NCBI RefSeq assembly: GCF_000219535.2
Contig: NZ_CP007806.1
Location: 1,522,501-1,586,500 of the forward strand
DNA: 64,000 nucleotides
Source of the DNA: Brevibacillus laterosporus LMG 15441
Lineage (GTDB): Bacteria > Bacillota > Bacilli > Brevibacillales > Brevibacillaceae
Direction: 5' to 3'
Under the pieces are notes generated by a model, which ran no database searches, was not told where the DNA came from, and saw only the letters and a list, made by a program, of their open reading frames with translations. This document shows positions 1 to 9,889 of the stretch, in pieces (the stretch's first letter is position 1; each line of letters opens with the position of its first letter). The position numbers were made by a program, and so were the translations under genes.

Positions 1-1692
<1,692 letters not shown>

Positions 1693-1747
1693 CATTGCCT
1701 TATGCTAACTTTCATTATTCAGTTTTCAGGGAATAAAGGTATGTGTT

Positions 1748-1756
1748 TGGTATAAT
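1748..1756 (+). promoter_or_regulatory. possible extended -10 promoter upstream of tRNA cluster
   Basis: A TGgTATAAT sequence (extended -10) lies between the 23S gene and the tRNA cluster, with no good -35 at 17 bases. It could give the tRNAs their own start, but the cluster is more likely read through from the rRNA operon. Weak evidence. Confidence 0.3.
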
Positions 1757-1831
1757 TATTCCTTAGGTATATTAAATAAGAATAATGTAGTAGATTGAAT
1801 CATATAGATTTATTCTGAGGAGTTATTATAC

Positions 1832-1922
1832 GGAGAGTTACCCAAGAGGCCGAAGGGGACGGTTTGCTAAACCGTTAGTATGCGTAAGCGTAGCGAGGGT
1901 TCGAATCCCTCACTCTCCGCCA
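1832..1922 (+). tRNA. tRNA-Ser (GCT)
   Basis: A 91-base class II tRNA with a long variable arm. The acceptor stem GGAGAGT pairs perfectly with ACTCTCC, the anticodon loop reads TTGCTAA (anticodon GCT), and the CCA end is encoded. It is the first of six tRNA genes directly downstream of the 23S gene. Confidence 0.96.
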
Positions 1923-1943
1923 TATTGTTTTATATCGTTTTTT

Positions 1944-2020
1944 GGCGGTGTAGCTCAGCTGGCTAGAGCGTTCGGTTCATACCCGAAAGGTCGGGGGTTC
2001 GATCCCCTCCGCCGCTACCA
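1944..2020 (+). tRNA. tRNA-Met (CAT)
   Basis: A 77-base tRNA with anticodon CAT, acceptor GGCGGTG/CGCCGCT (with a terminal G-U pair) and encoded CCA. It closely resembles the elongator tRNA-Met of Bacillus. The initiator form would lack the first acceptor pair and carry a GGG/CCC anticodon stem, which is not seen here. Confidence 0.95.
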
Positions 2021-2021
2021 T

Positions 2022-2095
2022 AGGGGCATAGTTTAGTGGTAGAACAAAAGTCTCCAAAACTTTTGGTGTGGGTTCGATTCCTACTGCCCCTGCCA
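2022..2095 (+). tRNA. tRNA-Trp (CCA)
   Basis: A 74-base tRNA with acceptor AGGGGCA/TGCCCCT, anticodon CCA in the loop CTCCAAA, and encoded CCA end. It starts one base after the preceding tRNA-Met. Confidence 0.95.
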
Positions 2096-2112
2096 ACTTT
2101 TACTTACATAAT

Positions 2113-2188
2113 GGCGGTCGTGGCGAAGTGGTTAACGCATCGGATTGTGGCTCCGACACTCGTGGGTTCGATTCCCATCGATCGCCCC
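2113..2188 (+). tRNA. tRNA-His (GTG)
   Basis: Anticodon GTG. The acceptor stem GCGGTCG pairs with CGATCGC and carries the extra 5' G (G-1) opposite C73, typical of tRNA-His. The terminal A of CCA is not encoded; the sequence runs into a T stretch. Confidence 0.94.
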
Positions 2189-2203
2189 TTTTTAATTTCA
2201 TAA

Positions 2204-2278
2204 GGGAGTATAGCCAAGTGGTAAGGCACAGGTCTGCAAAACCTTTATTCCCCGGTTCAAATCCGGGTACTCCCTCCA
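2204..2278 (+). tRNA. tRNA-Cys (GCA)
   Basis: A 75-base tRNA with acceptor GGGAGTA/TACTCCC, discriminator T (the cysteine identity base U73), anticodon GCA and encoded CCA. Confidence 0.95.
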
Positions 2279-2284
2279 AAATGC

Positions 2285-2361
<77 letters not shown>

Positions 2362-3047
2362 TTTTTATGTATTTGTAAAAATTGAATGTCAACCTTCAAA
2401 AAAGGAAATCACATAAGACTCTGCTCGGCCAAAGGGTTCGTATCGCTGAGTTTTTATTTGTTTTTATAGTTGTAAAGAAAAGTAAGAAGTGAGAAATTTA
2501 TTAAAAATATTCCACGAAAGTTCATATTTTGTCATTTTATACAAAAAATATTTGCTGATGAAATAGGATTTTTTATAAGAGACAGAGAATAGGTAAATGA
2601 TTACATCTAATGTCAATTAGTTCTTTTGTCCCTGGGATAAAAAAACATCACTATAGAAATTTTACTAGGAATATCGGCTGACCTTTAGTTATAGAGGCCA
2701 GATTTTTGCATCTTCTGGATTCAAGCCTATTTGAAAAGGGTAGACCTTTTTATAGCAGGCTTTTTTTTCTGTAGTAAATTTTGAGGTTGCAGAATAAGAG
2801 TAGGATGAAGAGGGAAACGTGATAGGGACAAGTGTTTCTCAAAAACTGCTTGCAAGATGAAGCGAATCACTGAGCTTTTGCGTCATATTAAGCAACAAAT
2901 AGATATAGAGAGAAGTAAACATTGATTTTTCCCACTTTTGAACGATTGCAGGCTAGTTGTGAATCGTGTAAACTCGCAAATAGGGTTTGAAGGAGATATA
3001 ACACTACCTGTATGCATATAAGCATACCAGGTCGAGGAGAAGAAAAG
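2362..3047. other. gene-free stretch after tRNA cluster
   Basis: About 690 bases with no open frame that has a ribosome binding site. It is AT-rich and contains one terminator-like hairpin (2725-2768, listed separately). Whether a small RNA lies between 2440 and 2768 cannot be told from one sequence. Confidence 0.5.
2725..2768 (+). terminator. intrinsic terminator-like hairpin
   Basis: GCCT ... AAAAGG-gtaga-CCTTTT ... AGGC followed by eight T. It lies 360 bases downstream of the tRNA cluster, so it may end that transcript or that of an unrecognised small RNA. Confidence 0.5.
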
Positions 3048-4292
3048 ATGGTTGACTTAAAAGATATAATTGAGGGGCTTTTCATCGGTTTTACCACCAC
3101 AATGGGGTTAGTCAGCATCTATCAAACAGCAATTTCAGTAGGGGGAGGCATTTTACTTCATAAGAAAAAGCCTGTGACCCACAAGCCAGAGAAAACATTT
3201 GCTGTATTGATAGCTGCACACAATGAATCAGCGGTTGTTGCACCATTGATCGAGAATTTGAAAAAAATGGACTATCCGCGTGAGATGTACGACATTTTTG
3301 TTATCTGTGACAATTGTACAGATAACACCGCGGAGATTGTTCGGAAGCATGGCGCCTATGCTTGCGAACGATTTGACACTTCAAAGCGTGGCAAGGGCTA
3401 CGGTATTGAGTGGATGCTAGAAAATTTATGGTCACGAGAAAAGCAGTACGATGCTGTCGTAATGTTTGATGCAGATAACTTGGTAGAGAAAAACTTCCTA
3501 ACTGTCATGAACGATCGTCTATGCAAAGGACAACAAGTTATCCAAGGTTACCTTGACTCCAAAAACCCGTTTGACTCTTGGATTACTCTTTCGTACGCTT
3601 GTACGTACTGGTTCACCAACCGTATGTGGCAATTGGCTCGCCATAACCTAGGGCTGCCAAACACATTAGGTGGTACAGGACTTTGTATTGAGAGTAAGCT
3701 GTTAAAAGATATGGGTTGGGGGGCAACCAGCTTAACGGAAGACTTAGAGTTTGCAACGAGATGTATCGAACGTGGCATCTATCCTTGCTGGGCTCATGAA
3801 ACAAAGGTTTTTGACGAAAAACCAATCGACCTAAAATCTTCAATGAAGCAGAGACTTCGTTGGATGCAAGGTCATTATGATGTAGCTGGACGTTACATTG
3901 GTTCAGTTGTAAAAAATGGCTTAAAAGCAAGAAGACTAGGAATGCTTGACGCAGCTTTTTACCTCTTTCAACCCATGTATGTGTTGATTGTTACATTTAT
4001 GTCGGTATTGTTTATGGCCAGATTGTTGAGCTTTAACACGTTCCTACCTACAACAGGCTTCTTGCCTGATTGGTTGATTTACGTGACAACAGGTATTTTC
4101 TATTTGTTACCTGTACTCGCATTGTACTTAGAGAAAGTCCCACTAAAAGCTTATTTGGGACTCATCCTGTTGCCAATTTTCTTCCTGACATGGTTACCTA
4201 TCTTTATTTACGCGTTCTTTACCAAGAACAATCAAGAGTGGAGCCATACTGCACATACACGTGCAATTCAGATAGAAGAAATGCAACAGTAA
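3048..4292 (+). CDS. membrane-bound family 2 glycosyltransferase (cellulose synthase-like)
   Basis: A processive-type GT2 glycosyltransferase of about 414 residues that transfers sugar from a nucleotide sugar at the cytoplasmic face of the membrane. Visible motifs are the GT-A start FAVLIAAHNE, the metal-binding DADN, the acceptor-site TEDLEF and the QRLRWMQGH (QxxRW-type) motif. An N-terminal hydrophobic segment and about three C-terminal membrane segments frame the catalytic domain. The ATG at 3048 is chosen because GAGGAGA lies just upstream; an in-frame ATG at 3012 has no such site. The acceptor (polysaccharide or glycolipid) is not evident. It is monocistronic, with a terminator right after it. 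Confidence 0.85.
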   Translation: MVDLKDIIEGLFIGFTTTMGLVSIYQTAISVGGGILLHKKKPVTHKPEKTFAVLIAAHNESAVVAPLIENLKKMDYPREMYDIFVICDNCTDNTAEIVRKHGAYACERFDTSKRGKGYGIEWMLENLWSREKQYDAVVMFDADNLVEKNFLTVMNDRLCKGQQVIQGYLDSKNPFDSWITLSYACTYWFTNRMWQLARHNLGLPNTLGGTGLCIESKLLKDMGWGATSLTEDLEFATRCIERGIYPCWAHETKVFDEKPIDLKSSMKQRLRWMQGHYDVAGRYIGSVVKNGLKARRLGMLDAAFYLFQPMYVLIVTFMSVLFMARLLSFNTFLPTTGFLPDWLIYVTTGIFYLLPVLALYLEKVPLKAYLGLILLPIFFLTWLPIFIYAFFTKNNQEWSHTAHTRAIQIEEMQQ

Positions 4293-4327
4293 TGTAAACG
4301 TAATAAAGTGGGAAATATAATGATGAT

Positions 4328-4359
4328 GAACCGCGGGAAAGAACTGCGGTTCTTTTTTT
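4328..4359 (+). terminator. intrinsic terminator
   Basis: GAACCGC / GCGGTTC stem followed by seven T, 35 bases after the glycosyltransferase stop codon. Confidence 0.8.
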
Positions 4360-4521
4360 CTAGTAAAAAAACTTCGAAATGTTATTGATGTTGATATAAA
4401 AGCAACAATTGACGGAAGCATGAGATGTGCAAAAATGTGTGGTGTAATATTTTTCACTATTAAAAAGCTCTACAGAAACTGGTATACTGTAGAAATGCAT
4501 GGGACAGAAGGGAGTATAAAG

Positions 4522-5511
4522 ATGTCAACGGAGGATATACAAAAGAGCTGTCAGCCTCTGCTATGGGGTGATAAGCGTTATCATACATGGAACTATCATT
4601 TGCGTAGTATGTTTCAACACAAGGTATTTAAGGTACCGCTAGATGGAGGATTTTCCTGCCCCAATCGAGATGGCAATGTTGCAGTAGGTGGCTGTACATT
4701 TTGTAGTGCACGCGGATCGGGGGACTTTGCAGGCGATCGTCGTATGACGTTAGAGAAGCAGTTTCATGATGTTAAGGATCGTATGCATGAAAAATGGCCT
4801 ACAGCGAAGTATTTAGGTTTTTTTCAAGCATTTAGCAATACCTATGCGCCTGTAGAAGAGCTTCGCGATATGTACGAAACGATTTTACGGCAAGATGATG
4901 TTGTGGGTCTTTCTATAGCAACCAGACCTGACTGTTTAGAAGATGATGTAGTAGAGTACTTAGCAGAATTAAATGAACGTACCTATCTATGGGTAGAATT
5001 GGGGTTGCAAACAGTACATGAACGTACACAGCTACTGATTAATCGTGCCCATGATTATCAATGCTATCTTGATGGACTAGAGAAGCTTCGTAAACATAAC
5101 ATTCGTGTCTGCTCCCACATTATTTATGGATTACCTGGAGAGACTGCCGAAGATATGATGATGACTGCGCAGGCCGCTGCTCATTTGGACGTACAAGGTA
5201 TTAAAATACATTTACTACATCTGTTAAAGAAAACGCCAATGGTGAAGCAGTACAATGCTGGTTTATTGGAATTCTTGACACAAGAGGAGTATACGAAATT
5301 AGTTGTCGACACTCTGGAAATTCTACCACCAGAAATGATTGTGCATCGTATTACTGGTGATGGGCCTCCTGATATTTTGATTGGGCCGATGTGGAGTCGT
5401 AAAAAATGGGAAGTGCTCAATGGCATTGAGGCAGAGATGAAACGTCGTAATACATGGCAAGGAAAGTTCTTTGATCCAAATTGGGTACCACCTCTGGACC
5501 TTGGAAAATAA
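4522..5511 (+). CDS. TIGR01212-type radical SAM protein, YtqA-like
   Basis: A radical SAM protein of 329 residues, close in length to B. subtilis YtqA. The cluster-binding cysteines appear as SCPNRDG...GGCTFCSARGSG near residues 45-65, and the region GLSIATRPDCL...LWVELGLQT is typical of this HemN/Elp3-like group. The ATG at 4522 is preceded by GGGAG; upstream in-frame starts lack a ribosome binding site. In B. subtilis the gene pairs with the methyltransferase ytqB, which is not adjacent here. A role in tRNA modification has been proposed for relatives; the substrate is not shown by this sequence. Confidence 0.8.
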   Translation: MSTEDIQKSCQPLLWGDKRYHTWNYHLRSMFQHKVFKVPLDGGFSCPNRDGNVAVGGCTFCSARGSGDFAGDRRMTLEKQFHDVKDRMHEKWPTAKYLGFFQAFSNTYAPVEELRDMYETILRQDDVVGLSIATRPDCLEDDVVEYLAELNERTYLWVELGLQTVHERTQLLINRAHDYQCYLDGLEKLRKHNIRVCSHIIYGLPGETAEDMMMTAQAAAHLDVQGIKIHLLHLLKKTPMVKQYNAGLLEFLTQEEYTKLVVDTLEILPPEMIVHRITGDGPPDILIGPMWSRKKWEVLNGIEAEMKRRNTWQGKFFDPNWVPPLDLGK

Positions 5512-5530
5512 TCGAATCGGAATGTAAAAA

Positions 5531-5561
5531 AGGAACGCAAGCAATTAGCGTTCCTTTTTTT
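5531..5561. terminator. bidirectional terminator between convergent genes
   Basis: AGGAACGC / GCGTTCCT stem with A-run before and T-run after it. It serves the YtqA-like gene on plus and probably the CBS-ACT gene on minus. Confidence 0.85.
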
Positions 5562-5597
5562 ATTATAAATTCTTGCTTCTTACTACATGCTGGGGAG

Positions 5598-6236
5598 TTA
5601 GCTTTCATGAACAGAGGTGACAGCAAAGCCATGATTCTCCAGTTCCTGAATAATATCAATCAGATTATCTTCCGTTTTAAACTTAACTAAAATACGTCTG
5701 ACACCAGAGTGTTTAGAATCAAAGGATACACAGGAGATCACATTTGACTTGTGTTCGGTCAAAATACTAGAGATTTCTCGTAGCACACCTTTTCCTTCGA
5801 AACGGGTTAGGGTTATTCTAGTCCCTTTCACACCCATCCCAAAAACAGATTCTAATACTAGCTCCATATCTTTACGTTTAATGATACCAAGAAAACGATT
5901 ATTCTCGTCTACAATCGGTACAAATGGATAACGCACAATAATAGGGAGGGCGTCTTCATAAAGATGTTCAGTCGTAAGTGGCTTTAAATTCTGATCAACA
6001 CCATCGGCAAGAGGAAGTTGAGTGAATTCTGTAAAAGTTTTGTCCGCATGATCTTGTTCGAATTTTTCAAACAAACTGCGTTTGCTCAGCGTTCCAAAAT
6101 AAGTACCATCTTCATTAATCACAGGCATGCTAAGCAATTTTCCCTTTTTCATTTCCTCCAGAGCATGGGCAATGGTGTCGGTTGGCTTTACCACTGTGAG
6201 AGAATGTAGTGGTGATAGACAGTCGGTAATGAACAT
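5598..6236 (-). CDS. CBS-pair and ACT domain protein (AcuB-like)
   Basis: A 212-residue regulatory protein. Two CBS motifs occupy residues 1-130 (FITDCLSPLHSLTVVKPTDT near the start; PFVPIVDENNRFLGIIKRKD around 105-125), followed by an ACT domain from about 138 (TRITLTRFEGKGVLREISSIL). This order matches AcuB, encoded near the acetoin utilisation genes in B. subtilis; such modules sense nucleotides or amino acids. No acuA or acuC lies nearby, so the acetoin link is not supported here. The start is preceded by AGGGGGT. It is a single-gene unit converging on the YtqA-like gene. Confidence 0.8.
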   Translation of the reverse strand: MFITDCLSPLHSLTVVKPTDTIAHALEEMKKGKLLSMPVINEDGTYFGTLSKRSLFEKFEQDHADKTFTEFTQLPLADGVDQNLKPLTTEHLYEDALPIIVRYPFVPIVDENNRFLGIIKRKDMELVLESVFGMGVKGTRITLTRFEGKGVLREISSILTEHKSNVISCVSFDSKHSGVRRILVKFKTEDNLIDIIQELENHGFAVTSVHES

Positions 6237-6307
6237 GCAATAACCCCCTTATATCCTGATCTCTTCTTTAGTATAGAAATATCCTGTAGGGCTTGTAAAC
6301 AATCCTT

Positions 6308-7036
6308 TTACTTCTTATTCAAATATTTTCGTGCTACATTAGGATAATTTGTAATTATGCCATCAATTTGTAATGAAAAGAGCTCCTGCATGCGTTCCGG
6401 AGTGTTCACTGTCCATGCAAGCAGTGATAAATGGTGCTGACGAGCAGCTTGCAGTAGTGCTTTATTTACCTGTTCCTCGGGGGCATGGAGTTCGTCAGCA
6501 CGAAATTGTTTGGCAATCTCCCAGGGTTTATGTAGTTGTCCGAAATAAAGCATACCGGTGCGAATTTGTGGGTCTAGCTCCTTAACATGCAACAGACTGT
6601 GATAATTAAAAGAGGAAATAACCACCTGTTTATGTAAACGAAGATCATGGATGAGACGAATTACATGCTCTTCCAATTGAGGCTGAGGGACGATAAAGTT
6701 CTTTAGTTCAATGATAAGTCGAAGCCCAGTTGTTTTGACGAACAATAAGACATCTGATAGCTCTGGAACCTTTGTAGGGGGATAATATTTTCTGCTTTTG
6801 GCTGCCGCATTTAGACGATAGATCTGTTCATAGGTGAGATGCCGTACTTCGCCCACCCCGTCAGTTGTATGCTCTACATTGGTATCGTGCATGACAATAA
6901 GCTGTTCATCGGCTGTTACTTGAACGTCGATTTCCATACCGTTAGAGCCTTGTAGATAGGCAGCATGAAAAGCTGGAAATGTATTTTCGGGATACATGCC
7001 AGAGGCACCCCTGTGAGCATAAATAAGGGTATGCAT
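6308..7036 (-). CDS. glycerophosphodiester phosphodiesterase
   Basis: A cytoplasmic GDPD-family enzyme of about 242 residues that hydrolyses glycerophosphodiesters to glycerol-3-phosphate and an alcohol. The catalytic block IYAHRGASGMYPENTFPAF lies at the N-terminus, followed by MEIDVQVTADEQLIVMHD with the metal-binding Glu and Asp and the second His. The C-terminus has the usual LLAWTVNTPERM and GIITNYP. No signal peptide is seen. The start at 7036 follows AAGGAGG; the longer in-frame start at 7084 adds a Lys/Arg-rich stretch with no family counterpart. The start region abuts the divergent acetyltransferase gene. Confidence 0.9.
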   Translation of the reverse strand: MHTLIYAHRGASGMYPENTFPAFHAAYLQGSNGMEIDVQVTADEQLIVMHDTNVEHTTDGVGEVRHLTYEQIYRLNAAAKSRKYYPPTKVPELSDVLLFVKTTGLRLIIELKNFIVPQPQLEEHVIRLIHDLRLHKQVVISSFNYHSLLHVKELDPQIRTGMLYFGQLHKPWEIAKQFRADELHAPEEQVNKALLQAARQHHLSLLAWTVNTPERMQELFSLQIDGIITNYPNVARKYLNKK

Positions 7037-7208
7037 GGGTGGAATCCTCCTTTTTTCCTGTCTCTTCTTGATACCTATGCGCAAAGGCTATGGTTTAGAT
7101 ATGAAAGAAGAGAATTGTGTCAAAGAGGTACTTTGGACAACTTGTCGAATGACTAGCAATGCAAGGGGTTTTATAATAGTAAGAAATAACGCAATGAGGT
7201 GTAAAGAA

Positions 7209-8054
7209 ATGACGATGGAACCGATTGAAAATCTTTCACAAATAATTGTGGATATACATAACCAACGTATCAAGGTAATGGAGTACGACTCTGATCAAAT
7301 TGACGAGATTGCAAAGTCTTGCAAACAACAGGCTGACAAATTGGGTATGACTAAGCTAATTGTCTATGCCCGACATGAGGATTTGTCAGCCTGGGAGAAA
7401 CATGGATTTGTACGTGAAGGGATTCTAGAAGGCTGTATGAATGGTCAGAATGCGCACATGCTTCGTTATTTTGTTACATCAGAGCGAGGAACGCCTAAAA
7501 ATGAGCCACTTGCAGACGAAATTCTACAAATAAGCTTGGCCAAACAAGCAACCAATAGTGTATGCAAGGAGCTACCAGACGATTGTCGTGTCCGCTGGGC
7601 TAAGCTTGAAGATGCAGAAGAACTGGCTAAGCTGTATCAAGTTGTTTTTGAGACCTATCCAACCCCCATGCATGATCCCGAGTATGTGCGAACTACGATA
7701 CAAGCAGACACCTATTACGCTGTTGTAGAAGCAGGGGGCCAGATTGTTTGCGCTGCTTCTGCTGAAGTGACTCCGAATTGGGGATCAGCAGAAATGACGG
7801 ATTGTGCCACACACCCTAAATGGTTAGGAAAGGGATTGCTTCAGCACCTGTTTGTAGCTTTGGAGCAACATATGCAAGAAATAGGTATTTCCTATCTATA
7901 TACACTTACACGTGCCCATTCCGCTGCGATGAATGTGACAGCCGCTAAAATGGGCTATCGATATACTGGCAGGCTAATTAACAATTGTGTGATTTCAACC
8001 GGCTTTGAAGATATGAATATCTGGGTTAAGCCGTTGAAAGCTGTATGGGACTGA
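7209..8054 (+). CDS. ablB: putative beta-lysine N-acetyltransferase, YodP/AblB family
   Basis: A 281-residue protein with two parts: an N-terminal region (IENLSQIIVDIHNQRIKVME) and a C-terminal GNAT domain (from about residue 130, RVRWAKLEDAEELAKLYQ, with acetyl-CoA loop HPKWLGKGLLQHLF). This architecture and length match YodP of B. subtilis and AblB of methanogens, which make N6-acetyl-beta-lysine. The ATG at 7209 has GAGGTG upstream. A longer open frame begins at 7035 but lacks support. The downstream operon at 9.9-13.9 kb carries homologues of yodT, S, R and Q, which supports the assignment. The lysine 2,3-aminomutase partner kamA is not in the window. Confidence 0.75.
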   Translation: MTMEPIENLSQIIVDIHNQRIKVMEYDSDQIDEIAKSCKQQADKLGMTKLIVYARHEDLSAWEKHGFVREGILEGCMNGQNAHMLRYFVTSERGTPKNEPLADEILQISLAKQATNSVCKELPDDCRVRWAKLEDAEELAKLYQVVFETYPTPMHDPEYVRTTIQADTYYAVVEAGGQIVCAASAEVTPNWGSAEMTDCATHPKWLGKGLLQHLFVALEQHMQEIGISYLYTLTRAHSAAMNVTAAKMGYRYTGRLINNCVISTGFEDMNIWVKPLKAVWD

Positions 8055-8072
8055 TAGCTCCGTAAGCTTACT

Positions 8073-9704
8073 CTAGGGAATGCCCGACATGTCTGGGTAG
8101 AAAATTTGTTGTAAATGATAAGCCATGATGGCTAGCTGTAACTGCCAACGGTGAGATGCGTCTTGAAGTGATCCAGCGGTTTTTTGCTCGATCTGCTGTA
8201 AACGGTATTTAAGCGTGTGCCGGTGAATAAATAGACGTTGTGATGTTTTTTGCCCATTCAGACACTCTTCAAAATAAACTTGGATAGTCTCTAACAATTG
8301 TTGTCCATGCTTCTGATCATAGTAAAGCAATGTGGCTAAGAGTGGCTTCCAGAGCTCCTGTAAGGCCTCAGGCTGCGCGTGATAGGGAAACAGGAACTGA
8401 TAGCCGGCTAGTCGGTCAAAATGCGATACAGACTGTATTTGGAGTGCTGGGAGGAGAGCTGACTGGCATTTCATGGCATAGATCGCTTCTTGAACGGCTA
8501 TTGACAAGGTATCGAAGGAAGCACGGGGGCTGCTAATCCCGATTGCCAACGGATGCTGAGGATACAAATCAAGCCACTTTTTTGCCATTTTTTGAATAAA
8601 AACTTCACTAGCCTTATCCTCAGGCATTAGTAATAAGATTTCGGTTGCCCGTTCCTTACTGAGATAAGTAGGCTGATAAACCTCTGCTACCCGCTTTAAT
8701 AAGGTGGGTAGCTTTTGTAGCATGGCAAAATTATATTCCTTTGCAGAAGGAGTAGCGGGTATGGCTAGCGCAACAACAAGGTGACGGGCATGATGATGTA
8801 GAGGGTAGCCTAACATACGGCTGCGTGCCTCCGATTCTGCATTATGTTCAAAGGTTCCGCTTAGTAACTCATCTAAAAAATCACCTTTCAGACGCCATTC
8901 TGCTTGGGCTATCTCTCTGTCCTTACTGCAAGCTAAGGCAGCCAATGTTGAGGCATGCTGCAAAGCGATCATATCCCATTCCTGCCGGCATGTTTGCTGT
9001 TTGCGTAAGGTGATAGCGCCAAAGGTAAAACGAGCGGCTTCGATTGGATGGGTTAATTCGATAGAGGAGATGGATTCACAGCTTTGATCAGAGCGGACTT
9101 GACGGGAATCTTCCGGTGAGAGCATGTCAACAGTAGCAGGCCGACATGCCTGTGGGCACGTACGAACTAATTCATAGCCAAGTACGTCTGTTATAATCAC
9201 TTCTCCTTGGGTAACGGCGGATAATTCGTCTGCAATGGCAGAAAGACCCTCGCCTAGCAAAGCTACATTTAACAATCGCTGATGAATTTGTTCTGAATAG
9301 CGAATCAACTCAAATTGACGATTCACAATCGGCTGAAGAATGGCTTTTGTGATGGTAGAGAAATTAAGCTCTGTGGGAATCTCAATTAAAGGGAGTCCAA
9401 ACTGATTCGCTTGTTGAACAAAAAGCGCTGGAATTTCACGTAAATAAAATCCGGTATGAATCGCAACTCCACTCAATCCTCGAGCTGCCAGTGAAGGTAT
9501 GAACTGATCGTATTTATCCGTGTTCATCTCCAAACCAAAACCAGTGGTAATAAGAAATTCCCCTGCTTGTAAACGCTCCAAATCCTCTACAATTTCTACG
9601 ATTGTGACCCATTGAATTGGATGATGTAATCCAGATTCCCCTGCTACCAATCTGGTTTGCACCATATCAGGTAACTGCATGGCTTCACGGATCGTTATAG
9701 ACAT
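8073..9704 (-). CDS. PucR/CdaR-family transcriptional regulator
   Basis: A 543-residue regulator. The N-terminal PucR ligand-sensing region begins SITIREAMQLPDMVQTRLVA; a GGDEF-like middle domain follows at about 290-400; the C-terminal PucR helix-turn-helix contains LFIHRHTLKYRLQQIEQKT. The TATG start at 9704 follows GAGAGGTGGGG; the frame extends upstream to 9761 without support. It is divergent from the aminotransferase operon, with about 185 bases between the two starts, and is therefore the likely regulator of that operon and perhaps of the acetyltransferase gene on which it converges. The ligand is unknown. In Bacillus the kam/yod genes are reported under sporulation control, so a PucR regulator here would be a different arrangement. 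Confidence 0.85.
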   Translation of the reverse strand: MSITIREAMQLPDMVQTRLVAGESGLHHPIQWVTIVEIVEDLERLQAGEFLITTGFGLEMNTDKYDQFIPSLAARGLSGVAIHTGFYLREIPALFVQQANQFGLPLIEIPTELNFSTITKAILQPIVNRQFELIRYSEQIHQRLLNVALLGEGLSAIADELSAVTQGEVIITDVLGYELVRTCPQACRPATVDMLSPEDSRQVRSDQSCESISSIELTHPIEAARFTFGAITLRKQQTCRQEWDMIALQHASTLAALACSKDREIAQAEWRLKGDFLDELLSGTFEHNAESEARSRMLGYPLHHHARHLVVALAIPATPSAKEYNFAMLQKLPTLLKRVAEVYQPTYLSKERATEILLLMPEDKASEVFIQKMAKKWLDLYPQHPLAIGISSPRASFDTLSIAVQEAIYAMKCQSALLPALQIQSVSHFDRLAGYQFLFPYHAQPEALQELWKPLLATLLYYDQKHGQQLLETIQVYFEECLNGQKTSQRLFIHRHTLKYRLQQIEQKTAGSLQDASHRWQLQLAIMAYHLQQIFYPDMSGIP

Positions 9705-9889
9705 GGGCTTCCCCACCTCTCTATTACTTTGAAAACCTCTACTCTTTACATAAACTAGCATTATACAAAATGTACAAAAAATTCTGTTTTTTATCCAGCG
9801 TTTTTTTGCCAGGAAGTAGAATGTCAGGAGGTTCTAGATTCGATACGATGAGTAATAAAGTGGCAGTGAAAACGGAAGGAGCGAAGGGC

